From Theodoxus fluviatilis (Eukaryota; Mollusca; Gastropoda; Cycloneritida; Neritidae): a stretch of 33,394 nt of DNA. The position numbers and the translations under genes were made by a program. The stretch covers positions 1 through 33,394 of the forward strand of contig JAWQFJ010000472.1 in the NCBI GenBank assembly GCA_034096865.1, read 5' to 3'. This document shows positions 8,929 to 19,700 of this stretch, one piece after another. Below the pieces are notes generated by a model that was not told the DNA's origin, did no database searches, and worked only from the letters and a program-made list of their open reading frames with translations. The stretch's first letter is position 1. Each line of letters begins with the position of its first letter.

Positions 8929-9814
8929 GTGTGTTGTAGAGCTGGCGGTACTTACCGGTAATACCGGTAAAGCCGGTGCCCATTGACTTGGTGCGCTGTA
9001 CCGGTACGGCCAACTGTACCGGTACGTACCGCAAGGGACATAACTGTCATAGGTCACAAAAAACCATGGCGGACGATTCTTTCAGGGTGGTGAAGAACGA
9101 GAGGGGCAAATCAGCCATATGGAGGTTTTCTGGATTGAAAAAAAGGACATCAGACAACCAAATTGATGAGAAAGTTGCTGTGTGTACAACATGCAACACC
9201 CAAGTTAAAATGGCAGGAAAAGGCACGTCGAACATGCAAGCACACATGATAAGACATCACTCTTCAATGTACACTTCAAAACCTCGCATTGAATATGACG
9301 TTGAGTTTCCAAACTCCAGTGTTTTGGTTCTTTTTAAAATGTTGAAATGTCTGATTTGAAGCAAAGATGCTTGACTTTGATTTTCTTTTGAATATGCTTT
9401 TGTATTACGCAAGAAAACTTGAAAATTTAGTTAATTTACTGCTTCTTCTTTTTTTTAATAAAGAAAAGAAAAAAACCTGTGTAGGTTTAATTTTACATCT
9501 CTCCTTCTCCCTCTCTGTCCCTCTCTCTCACACACCTGTCTTTTTTCTCCCTCTAACCCTCCTCGTTCTCTCTCTTTCTCTCTCTCTCTCAAATCCTCAA
9601 ATCCACAAATCCTCCTTCCGTTTTCTGATGCACTGATAACTATTGCGCAACCCCATACGTCATTGCCAACGGCTATTAAAGTGCATGTGCTATCGTAAGG
9701 ATTGGTCAGCATGACGTCAGCGTGGTACACCGGTACTTTGTACCGGTAAAATGCAAAAATACCGATAAAAAACCGGTACGGTCCTCTGTACCGGTACCCA
9801 GCACTAGTGTGTTG
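8929..9814 (+). mobile_element. hAT-family DNA transposon, internally deleted (870 bp)
   Basis: The element spans 8937-9806. It is flanked by a perfect 8-bp target duplication GTGTGTTG (8929-8936 and 9807-9814), the hAT hallmark. The left end TAGAGCTGGCGGTAC resembles the reverse complement of the right end, TAGTGCTGGGTACCGGTAC. Both subterminal regions are packed with ACCGGTAC/TACCGGTA motifs, likely transposase-binding repeats. Inside are a BED zinc-finger ORF and a CT-rich tract at 9500-9590. The catalytic RNase H-like domain and dimerisation region are absent, so the copy is non-autonomous. Confidence 0.9.
9066..9359 (+). CDS. BED zinc-finger protein, N-terminal remnant of hAT transposase
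   Basis: The ORF starts at an ATG in good context (AAACCATGG) and encodes 97 residues. Residues 16-65 form a BED-type finger: aromatic SAIWRFSG, C40 and C43 (CTTC), H60 and H64/H65 (QAHMIRHH). In hAT transposases and ZBED proteins this finger sits at the N terminus and binds the element ends. A stop follows soon after at 9357-9359 and no catalytic domain follows in any frame before the right end. If expressed, it could only bind DNA, perhaps the ACCGGTAC repeats around it, and might compete with full transposase. A truncated pseudogene is equally likely. Confidence 0.7.
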   Translation: MADDSFRVVKNERGKSAIWRFSGLKKRTSDNQIDEKVAVCTTCNTQVKMAGKGTSNMQAHMIRHHSSMYTSKPRIEYDVEFPNSSVLVLFKMLKCLI

Positions 9815-10285
9815 TTGATGGGGAGGACACCATTCTCCCGTTTCTGGAGGCTCTCTGTGACTCACTCATGGAAGATCGGTGGCTCATGTGTTGTTTGGAA
9901 AGCTGGAGTCGGTCAGGCATTGAGGAGCCAGGTTCGACCAGCAGGAACGGAACCCTGTTTGTGTACGTACTGCGCGCCTTCTGGAAGGGACAACGGCAGG
10001 GAATGGGGCGCGGTGACCCGTCATATCCAGAATGGCCAACAAACAACAAACATCACCCAGAGACGTGTCTAGGTGTCGATATGAGCAGCAAAGCCGACAA
10101 ATCCCTCGCTAGCGCTAAATAGCGTATTACTATCGGCAACGATGTATCATGTTTCCCGTTGCCTTTCATCTGGTATTATGGAATTACCACAGTGTTCACC
10201 GCTAAAATGTTACTCTATCTGCACTCCGACGGGGCATCCTTGATCATGCTCCGCAATGAGGCAGAAATGAAGATGTATGGAGGGT

Positions 10286-10286
<1 letters not shown>

Positions 10287-10345
<59 letters not shown>

Positions 10346-10400
10346 TAGAGAGAGAGAGACAGAGAGAGAAACAGAGACAGAGAGAGAGAGAGAGGGAGCG
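10287..10400. repeat. (GA)n microsatellite
   Basis: AGAGAG runs broken by occasional A, T or C insertions. It grades directly into the GACA tetranucleotide array. Translations on both strands are stop-free only because the repeat lacks stop triplets. Confidence 0.95.
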
Positions 10401-10408
10401 GGTGCTAG

Positions 10409-10970
<562 letters not shown>

Positions 10971-11130
10971 TGACAGACAGACACACAGTCAGAGAGACAG
11001 AGAGACAGTCACACAGACAGTCACACAGGCAGTCACATATACACCACAATACAGACGTACATACAGGCACAGAAAGACGAACGGAGGGACAAACGAACAG
11101 AGGCAAAGACACACAGACACACTGGCATAT

Positions 11131-11193
<63 letters not shown>

Positions 11194-11216
11194 GAAATAC
11201 ACATAAGCACACGCAG

Positions 11217-11255
<39 letters not shown>

Positions 11256-11410
11256 TCTCTCTCTCTCGCTCACACACACGCACACACTTACACACAAACA
11301 AGCACATACACATACACACACGTACACACACACGCACGCACTCGCACACACGCACACACGTAAACACACACGCACGCGCGCCAATGCACGCACACACACA
11401 CACACACGTA
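10971..11410. repeat. Mixed GACA, CT and CA/CG simple repeats
   Basis: Degenerate CAGA/CACA sequence leads to a second GACA run (about 11130-11192), a CT run (11221-11250 plus a degraded tail) and an alternating CACA/CACG/TACA tract to about 11410. It ends about 90 bp before the splice acceptor of the first receptor coding exon. Confidence 0.93.
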
Positions 11411-11533
11411 TACATCTTACAGATCTTTAAAAGAAAACGGAGGAGATATAAATGTCCATGCCACATGTACGACTAAGACATCGCATTCTGTCTTCTCTGC
11501 AGTTTAAGTCTTGAAGTGACCAACACCGTCGTC

Positions 11534-11824
11534 ATGGCAACCACGGAAGCTGTGGCGATGAATGTGACGTCAGAATATGCGTCACCAGCTCCGTCTGCGT
11601 CAGCGAGCTCGGGCATCCCGGGAGATCTGCTGGCCGCCATGATCGTCCTGGCCATCTTCAGCCTGCTGGGCATCGTGGGCAACGCGCTGGCCTTCTACAT
11701 CTACTACCAGAAGAGGGACAAGTCCACCTCCACCCTCTTCATCCTCGCTCTGGCCGTCGTCGATTTCGTTGCCTGCCTCGTCGTTATTCCCTTCACCATC
11801 GTCGCCGAGGGCCTGGAGTACACG
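11534..11824 (+). CDS. GPCR coding exon 1: N terminus, TM1, TM2
   Basis: Encodes residues 1-97. The ATG at 11534 opens the frame; in-frame codons upstream begin only with GTG at 11516. A good acceptor (TTCTCTGCAG, ending 11502) lies 31 bases upstream, so a 5' untranslated exon probably precedes, beyond or within the microsatellites. The N-terminal tail (about 33 residues) is Ala/Ser-rich with sequon N10-V-T. TM1 is about residues 31-58 with IVGN (N50). A basic loop YQKRDK follows, then TM2 with LALAVVDF (D77). The exon ends after GAGTACACG, and the donor is GTAGGG. The frame stays open past the donor, but that sequence no longer looks receptor-like. Confidence 0.88.
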
Positions 11825-12667
11825 GTAGGGGGACTGCCATTGCACACCACTCGTCGCCAGCGTGCATCAGCTGTTTGCAGTGAGGAGCGTGGACAGGAAG
11901 TGGCGTGCAATGTAGACAAGGCTCTCTGACTCCTTTGCTCCGTGTCTGCGAGAGTATGGTTATGTGTAAGATGAATGTTATGTCTGCGAGATTATGGTTA
12001 TAGGTAAGATGAATGTTATGTCTGCGAGATTATGGTTATATGTAAGATGATTGTTATGTCTGCGAGATTATGGTTATAGGTAAGATGAATGTTATGTCTG
12101 CGAGATAATGGTTATAGGTAAGATGAATGTTATGTCTGCGAGATTATGGTTACGTGTAAGATGAATGTTATGTCTGTGAGAGTATGGTTACGTGTAAGAT
12201 GAATGTTATGTCTGTGAGAGTATGGTTATGTGTAAGATGAATGTTATGTCTGTGAGATTATGGTTACGTGTAAGATGAATGTTATGTCTGTGAGATTATG
12301 GTTACGTGTAAGATGAATGGATGTTTTACAGTGCGTCAGTTTAAGGGTTCGAGGAAAATGTAATGTGCCTTGCTCCAGGTTGCTTAACAGAAAGTAGTCA
12401 CTGATGATATAAGTTCGTATGCGATCTTTTTTCTCCCCAGAACCTCTCATTAACTTTCAAAATGTCCTTTCTTTGCAGTGAGGTTTCATGTACATTTCTC
12501 ATCATAAAAGTTAAAGTCGCTCGGTCGATGCCATTCTCATTCACTAGTTTCTCGCACGCAATCTTCTTTTTTTAAATAATGTGATTGATAATATCATAGC
12601 TTTGTATCCAGCTGTCACAATGCATTAAGCATAATCCACTGAGCCAAGTATACTCCCACTTTCGCAG
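11825..12667 (+). other. GPCR intron 1 (843 bp)
   Basis: Begins GTAGGG and ends TTTCGCAG, phase 0. About 375 bp is a 38-bp tandem repeat. The remainder (12321-12667) is AT-rich with no open frame of note. Confidence 0.85.
11945..12320. repeat. 38-bp tandem repeat in intron 1, about ten copies
   Basis: Units contain TATGGTTA (first at 11955, next at 11993), GTAAGATGAATG and TTATGTCTGCGAGA. Variants alternate TGTGTAAG with TAGGTAAG, and CTGCGA with CTGTGA. Many units contain GGTAAG or TGTAAG, which resemble splice donors, so cryptic splicing is conceivable. Confidence 0.93.
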
Positions 12668-13242
12668 ATTTACTCGGAAATCCTGTGCAAGAGCTACCTG
12701 TTCCTTATCACCTGCAACACGCCTCTTTCCGCCCTGCTCCTGGTGGCGATCGGGGTGGATCGCTACTTCTGCATCTGCCACCCGTTTCTGCACGTCATTA
12801 CCCAGCGTCGGGCGAAGATCATCATCCTCTCCCTCACGCTCTTCGCCTTTGCCCTCGGCGTGCTGACGTCACTCACCTACGGCATACATCGGGAGAAGGA
12901 CTTCGACATCATCGGTGACGATGCTAGCAACGTCTCGGCAGCAGTGACGCAAGATGTTGGCAACGTCACAGCCTGGCTGGAGAACGTGACGATGACGATG
13001 AGGTCGTCCATGCTTGTCAACGGGACGACGGCGTCCCCTGTTGAGGCAGAGAACCTGTACAACGGGACGGAGGCCGCAGCCCACCCCACGCTGGGGAAGG
13101 ACCAAGGAGACAGACCCGGCCAGTGTGTGCCAGTCTACACCATCTTGGGGCAGCCTACGGTGAAGGCCCTGCAGAAGTTCCACGTGGCCCTCTTCCTCAT
13201 CTCCCTCGTCATCCTGGCCATCATGTACGTCCTCATTTACAG
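12668..13242 (+). CDS. GPCR coding exon 2: TM3 to TM5 with a long glycosylated loop
   Basis: Encodes residues 98-288 plus two bases of codon 289. C104 is the TM3 cysteine that pairs with loop-2 C250, and VDRY (127-130) is the DRY switch, followed by FCICHPF. TM4 (about 148-170) lacks the usual tryptophan. The second extracellular loop (about 171-267) is unusually long and has five N-glycosylation sequons, at N185, N196, N203, N215 and N229, before C250. TM5 (268-288) lacks the common proline but keeps Y284. The acceptor is TTTCGCAG (ends 12667) and the donor is TTACAG|GTGAGC. The first base of exon 3 completes an Arg codon, which confirms the junction. Confidence 0.9.
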
Positions 13243-13499
13243 GTGAGCTTCACGCGCGACGTCGTTCGTGGGACCCAGGACGGCCATTAACTTCAGGGTG
13301 GAAGAAGAGTTTGTTCATGGTGATTGCGTCCTCTAGCCTGTCTGGTATGAAATATCACAGGAACACTCGCTACGCTTTTGAATGTGAACACAGTCAAAAT
13401 CGTATTTAGCATTTACGATTGCAGATACTCTTCATCATTGGCCTTGTCGGCAGGTTAATCGGATAAATATTGAAGTATATAATCATGTGACTGAGTCTA

Positions 13500-16475
13500 C
13501 GTCAGTGGTTGTGTGTGGATGTGGGTGTGCGTACGTCAGTGGTTGTGTGTGCTCGTCAGTAGTTGAGTGTGCACGTCAGTGGTTGTTTGAGTACATGTCA
13601 GTGGTTGTGTGTGTACACGTCATTGGTAGTGTGTACACGTCAGTGGTTGTGTGAGTACACGTCAGTGGTTGTGTGTGTACACGTTAGTGGTTGTCTGTGC
13701 ACGTGAGTGGTTGTGTGTGTACACGTCAGTGGTGGTTTGTGTACATGTCTGGGTTGTGTGTGTACACGTCAGTGGTGGTTTGTGTACACGTCAGTGGTTG
13801 TGTGAGTACACGTCAGTGGTTGTGTGTGTACACGTCAGTGGTTGTGTGAGTACACGTCAGTGGTTGTCTGTGCACGTCAGTGGTTGTGTGAGTACACGTC
13901 AGTGGTTGTGTGTGTACACGTTAGTGCTTGTCTGTGCACGTCAGTGGTTGTGTGTGTACACGTCAGTGGTTGTGTGTGTACACGTTAGTGGTTGTCTGTG
14001 CACGTCAGTGGTTGTGTGTGTACACGTCAGGGGTGGTTTGTGTACATGTCTGGGTTGTGTGTGTACACGTCAGTGGTGGTTTGTGTACACGTCAGTGGTT
14101 GTGTGAGTACACTTCAGTGGTGATTGTGTGTGCACGTCAGTGGTATTTGAGTACACGTCAGTGGTTGTTTGAGTACACGTCAGTGGTGGTTTGTGTACAC
14201 ATCAGTGGTTTTGTGCCCACGTCAGTGGTTTGTGCGTGTGTACGTCAGTGGTTGTGTGTGCACGTCAGTGGTGGTTTGAGTACACGTCAGTGGTGGTTTG
14301 AGTACACGTCAGTGGTTGTTTGAGTACACGTCAGTGGTTGTTTGAGTACACGTCAGTGGTGGTTTGTGTACATGTCTGGGTTGTGTGTGTACACGTCAGT
14401 GGTGGTTTGAGTACACGTCAGTGGTTGTTTGAGTACACGTCAGTGGTGATTGTGTGTGCACGTCAGAGGTATTTGAGTACACGTCAGTGGTTGTTTGAGT
14501 ACACGTCAGTGGTGGTTTGTGTACACGTCGGCGATGGTTTGAGTACACATCAGTGGTTTTGTGCCCACGTCAGTGGTTTGTGCGTGTGTACGTCAGTGGT
14601 TGTGTGTGCACGTCAGTGGTGGTTTGAGTACACGTCAGTGGTTGTGTGTGTACACGTCAGTGGTTGTGTGTGCACGTCAGTGGTTGTGTGTGCACGTCAG
14701 TGGTTGTGTGTGCACGTCAGTAGTTGCGTGTGCACGTCAGTGGTTTGTGTGTGCACGTCAGTGGTTGTGTGTGCACGTCAGTGGTTGTGTGTGCACGTCA
14801 GTGGTTGTGTGTGCACGTCAGTGGTTGTGTGTGCACGTCAGTGGTTGTGTGTGCACGTCAGTGGTTGTGTGTGCACGTCAGTGGTTTGTGTGTGCACGTC
14901 AGTGGTTTGTGTGTGCACGTCAGTGTTGTGTGTGCACGTCAGTGTGTGGTGTGTGCCACGTCAGTGTGTGTGTGTGTGCTACGTCAGTGTGTGGTGTGTG
15001 CCACGTCAGTGTGTGTGTGTGCCACGTCAGTGTGTGGTGTGTGCCACGTCAGTGTGTGGTGTGTGCACGTCAGTGTGTGTGTGTGTGCACGTCAGTGTGT
15101 GCTCGTGTGCACGTCTGTGTGTGTGTGTGTGCACGTCAGTGGTGTGTGTGTGCCACGCCAGTGTGTGTGTGTGCCACGTCAGTGTGTGGTGTGTGCACGT
15201 CAGTGGTGTGTGTGTGCCACGTCAGTGTGTGGTGTGTGCACGTCAGTGTGTGTGTGTGCACGTCAGTGGGTGTGTGTGCCACGTCAGTGTGTGGTGTGTG
15301 CCACGTCAGTGTGTGGTGTGTGCCACGTCAGTGTGTGTGTGTGCACGTCAGTGTGTGTGTGTGTGCCACGTCAGTGTGTGTGTGTGTGCCACGTCAGTGT
15401 GTGGTGTGTGCCACGTCAGTGTGTGGTGTGTGCCACGTCAGTGTGTGTGTGTGCCACGTCAGTGTGTGGTGTGTGCCACGTCAGTGTGTGGTGTGTGCCA
15501 CGTCAGTGTGTGTGTGTGCTACGTCAGTGTGTGGTGTGTGCAACGTCAGTGTGTGTGTGTGCCACGTCAGTGTGTGTGTGTGCCACGTCAGTGTGTGGTG
15601 TGTGCCACGTCAGTGTGTGGTGTGTGCCACGTCAGTGTGTGTGTGTGCCACGTCAGTGTGTGGTGTGTGCCACGTCAGTGTGTGTGTGTGCCACGTCAGT
15701 GTGTGGTGTGTGCCACGTCAGTGTGTGGTGTGTGCCACGTCAGTGTGTGGTGTGTGCCACGTCAGTGTGTGTGTGTGCCACGTCAGTGTGTGGTGTGTGC
15801 CACGTCAGTGTGTGGTGTGTGTCACGTCAGTGTGTGGTGTGTGCACGTCAGTGTGTGGTGTGGTGTGTGCCACGTCAGTGTGTGGTGTGTGCCACGTCAG
15901 TGTGTGTGTGTGTGCTACGTCAGTGTGTGGTGTGTGCCACGTCAGTGTGTGGTGTGTGCCACGTCAGTGTGTGTGTGTGTCACGTCAGTGTGTGGTGTGT
16001 GCCACGTCAGTGTGTGTGTCGTGTGTGCCACGTCAGTGTGTGGTGTGTGCCACGTCAGTGTGTGGTGTGTGCCACGTCAGTGTGTGGTGTGTGCCACGTC
16101 AGTGTGTGGTGTGTGCCACGTCAGTGTGTGGTGTGTGCCACGTCAGTGTGTGGTGTGTGCCACGTCAGTGTGTGGTGTCGTGTGTGCCACGTCAGTGTGT
16201 GGTGTGTGCCACGTCAGTGTGTGGTGTGTGTCACGTCAGTGTGTGGTGTGTGCCACGTCAGTGTGTGGTGTCGTGTGTGCCACGTCAGTGTGTGGTGTGT
16301 GCCACGTCAGTGTGTGGTGTGTGCCACGTCAGTGTGTGATGTGTGCCACGTCAGTGTGTGGTGTCGTGTGTGCCACGTCAGTGTGTGGTGTGTGCCACGT
16401 CAGTGTGTGGTGTGTGCTACGTCAGTGTGTGATGTGTGCCATGTCAGTGTGTGGTGTGTGCCACGTCAGTGTGTG
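13500..16475. repeat. Minisatellite array A (20-22-bp ACGTCAG units)
   Basis: Well over 100 units share CACGTCAGTG. Two domains are visible. At 13500-14930 units read TACACGTCAGTGGTTGTGTG or the 20-bp CACGTCAGTGGTTGTGTGTG. At 14930-16475 they become 22-bp units built on GCCACGTCAGTGTGTGGTGT. The plus strand lacks stop triplets, so open frames exceeding 700 codons run through it; they are Cys/Val/Ser-rich repeats and not proteins. The complement TGACGTGG in the second domain equals the ATF6/XBP1 (UPRE) core. Confidence 0.95.
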
Positions 16476-16509
16476 AACAGGCATTGTCGGATGTGACGAC
16501 ACAAGTCTT

Positions 16510-16677
16510 TCATTTCCTCTTACCATTCTCCTTTTTATAGGCCGTCCATGCCTGGTCATAGGGATAGAAGGAGGTAATGACATCATGTCCGTTCTCTATG
16601 GACATGCGCTGCACGGGCTGCTGGACAGCCATCACTGACGTCATCACAAGCAGCAGCACCAGACACGTGGTCTCCAT
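16510..16677 (-). CDS. Candidate small secreted peptide precursor, antisense in GPCR intron 2
   Basis: A 55-codon ORF from ATG at 16677. Residues 1-17 look like a signal peptide: METT, a hydrophobic core CLVLLLVMTSV, then MA as a likely cleavage site. The rest is polar and contains SFYPYDQAW. It ends KKEN-GKRK-stop, and Gly-Lys-Arg is a classic amidation and dibasic processing site. There is a competing reading. GAATG|GTAAGAGG at 16524/16523 is a strong splice donor, and CTTTTCTACAG ending at 16691 is a good acceptor 13 bases before the ATG. The piece may therefore be a signal-peptide exon (16524-16690) of a larger minus-strand gene. No family is recognised. It is the only unique sequence between two large arrays. 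Confidence 0.4.
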   Translation of the reverse strand: METTCLVLLLVMTSVMAVQQPVQRMSIENGHDVITSFYPYDQAWTAYKKENGKRK

Positions 16678-16764
16678 AACTGAAGCGCGGCTGTAGAAAA
16701 GAGCTCGAGATGGCAACCATATTTTTCAAAAAGCAGATTACACGACTCAAGTATGTGGTTCCAG

Positions 16765-19700
16765 AATGTGTGTCTGAATGTCTGTGTCCAGACAGTGTGT
16801 CTGCATGTCTGTATTCACACAGTGTGTCTGAATGTCTGTATCCACACAGTGTGTCTGTATGTCTGTGTCCAGACAGTGTGTCTGTATGTCTGTGTTCACA
16901 CAGTGTGTCTGTATGTCTGTGTTCACAGTGTGTCTGCATGTCTGTATCCACACAGTGTGTCTGCATGTCTGTGTCCAGACAGTGTGTCTGCATGTCTGTG
17001 TCCACACAGTGTGTCTGCATGTCTGTGTCCAGACAGTGTGTCTGTATGTCTGTGTTCACACAGTGTGTCTGTATGTCTGTGTTCACAGTGTGTCTGCATG
17101 TCTGTATCCACACAGTGTGTCTGCATGTCTGTGTCCACACAGTGTGTCTGCATGTCTGTGTCCACACAGTGTGTCTGCATGTCTGTGTTCACACAGTGTG
17201 TCTGCATGTCTGTGTTCACACAGTGTGTCTGCATGTCTGTGTTCACACAGTGTGTCTGCATGTCTGTGTCCACACAGTGTGTCTGTATGTCTGTATCCAC
17301 ACAGTGTGTCTGCATGTCTGTGTCCACACAGTGTGTCTGCATGTCTGTATCCACACAGTGTGTCTGCATGTCTGTGTCCACACAGTGTGTCTGCATGTCT
17401 GTGTCCACACAGTGTGTCTGCATGTCTGTATCCACACAGTGTGTCTGCATGTCTGTGTCCACACAGTGTGTCTGCATGTCTGTATCCACACAGTGTGTCT
17501 GCATGTCTGTATCCACACAGTGTGTCTGCATGTCTGTATCCACACAGTGTGTCTGCATGTCTGTATCCACACAGTGTGTCTGCATGTCTGTGTCCACACA
17601 GTGTGTCTGCATGTCTGTGTCCACACAGTGTGTCTGCATGTCTGTGTCCACACAGTGTGTCTGCATGTCTGTATCCACACAGTGTGTCTGCATGTCTGTA
17701 TCCACACAGTGTGTCTGCATGTCTGTGTTCACAGTGTGTCTGCATGTCTGTATCCACACAGTGTGTCTGCATGTCTGTGTCCACACAGTGTGTCTGCATG
17801 TCTGTGTCCACACAGTGTGTCTGCATGTCTGTGTCCACACAGTGTGTCTGAATGTCTGTGTCCACACAGTGTGTCTGCATGTCTGTGTCCACACAGTGTG
17901 TCTGCATGTCTGTGTCCACACAGTGTGTCTGCATGTCTGTATCCACACAGTGTGTCTGCATGTCTGTGTCCACACAGTGTGTCTGCATGTCTGTGTCCAC
18001 ACAGTGTGTCTGCATGTCTGTGTCCACACAGTGTGTCTGCATGTCTGTGTCCACACAGTGTGTCTGCATGTCTGTGTCCACACAGTGTGTCTGCATGTCT
18101 GTATCCACACAGTGTGTCTGCATGTCTGTGTCCACACAGTGTGTCTGCATGTCTGTGTCCACACAGTGTGTCTGAATGTCTGTGTCCACACAGTGTGTCT
18201 GAATGTCTGTGTCCACACAGTGTGTCTGCATGTCTGTGTCCACACAGTGTGTCTGCATGTCTGTGTCCACACAGTGTGTCTGCATGTCTGTATCCACACA
18301 GTGTGTCTGCATGTCTGTGTCCACACAGTGTGTCTGCATGTCTGTATCCACACAGTGTGTCTGCATGGCTGTATCCACACAGTGTGTCTGCATGGCTGTA
18401 TCCACACAGTGTGTCTGCATGTCTGTATCCACACAGTGTGTCTGCATGTCTGTATCCACACAGTGTGTCTGCATGTCTGTATCCACACAGTGTGTCTGCA
18501 TGTCTGTGTCCACACAGTGTGTCTGCATGTCTGTGTCCACACAGTGTGTCTGCATGTCTGTGTCCACACAGTGTGTCTGCATGTCTGTGTTCACACAGTG
18601 TGTCTGCATGTCTGTGTCCACACAGTGTGTCTGCATGTCTGTGTCCACACAGTGTGTCTGCATGTCTGTGTTCACACAGTGTGTCTGCATGTCTGTGTTC
18701 ACACAGTGTGTCTGCATGTCTGTGTCCACACAGTGTGTCTGCATGTCTGTGTCCACACAGTGTGTCTGCATGTCTGTGTTCACACAGTGTGTCTGTATGT
18801 CTGTATCCACACAGTGTGTCTGCATGTCTGTGTTCACAGTGTGTCTGCATGGCTGTATCCACACAGTGTGTCTGCATGTCTGTGTTCACACAGTGTGTCT
18901 GTATGTCTGTGTCCACACAGTGTGTCTGCATGTCTGTGTCCACACAGTGTGTCTGCATGTCTGTGTCCACACAGTGTGTCTGTATGTCTGTATCCACACA
19001 GTGTGTCTGCATGTCTGTGTTCACAGTGTGTCTGCATGGCTGTATCCACACAGTGTGTCTGTATGTCTGTGTTCACAGTGTGTCTGCATGTCTGTGTCCA
19101 CACAGTGTGTCTGCATGTCTGTATCCACACAGTGTGTCTGCATGTCTGTGTCCACACAGTGTGTCTGCATGGCTGTATCCACACAGTGTGTCTGCATGTC
19201 TGTGTTCACACAGTGTGTCTGCATGTCTGTGTCCACACAGTGTGTCTGCATGTCTGTGTCCACACAGTGTGTCTGCATGTCTGTGTCCACACAGTGTGTC
19301 TGCATGTCTGTGTCCACACAGTGTGTCTGCATGTCTGTGTTCACAGTGTGTCTGCATGTCTGTATCCACACAGTGTGTCTGCATGTCTGTGTTCACACAG
19401 TGTGTCTGCATGTCTGTATCCACACAGTGTGTCTGCATGTCTGTGTTCACACAGTGTGTCTGCATGTCTGTGTTCACACAGTGTGTCTGCATGTCTGTAT
19501 CCACACAGTGTGTCTGCATGTCTGTATCCACACAGTGTGTCTGCATGTCTGTGTCCACACAGTGTGTCTGCATGTCTGTATCCACACAGTGTGTCTGCAT
19601 GGCTGTGTCCACACAGTGTGTCTGTATGTCTGTGTTCACAGTGTGTCTGCATGTCTGTATCCACACAGTGTGTCTGCATGTCTGTATCCACACAGTGTGT

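Larger units (their letters stand above)
8549..10122 (+). pseudogene. Long open frame interrupted by a hAT insertion
   Basis: Taking out the hAT element and one copy of its 8-bp duplication (8937-9814) joins 8549-8936 to 9815-10122 in one frame of about 231 codons, from a stop at 8546-8548 to TAG at 10120-10122. The codon split by the insertion becomes GTT. The translation has a Pro-rich segment (near 8690-8740) and a mixed-composition part, with DGEDTILPFLEALCDSL right after the junction. No domain is recognised. It may be an exon, an old transposon protein, or chance in GC-rich DNA; no ATG lies near the start of the frame. Confidence 0.4.

Noticed and set aside
14320..16496. Cys/Val-rich open frames of 590-718 codons
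   Set aside because: Array A repeat translations; all three plus frames are open for the same reason.
16636..16643. Perfect CRE palindrome TGACGTCA
   Set aside because: It lies inside the signal-peptide codons of the candidate small ORF and can be explained by coding sequence; no independent evidence of a regulatory site.
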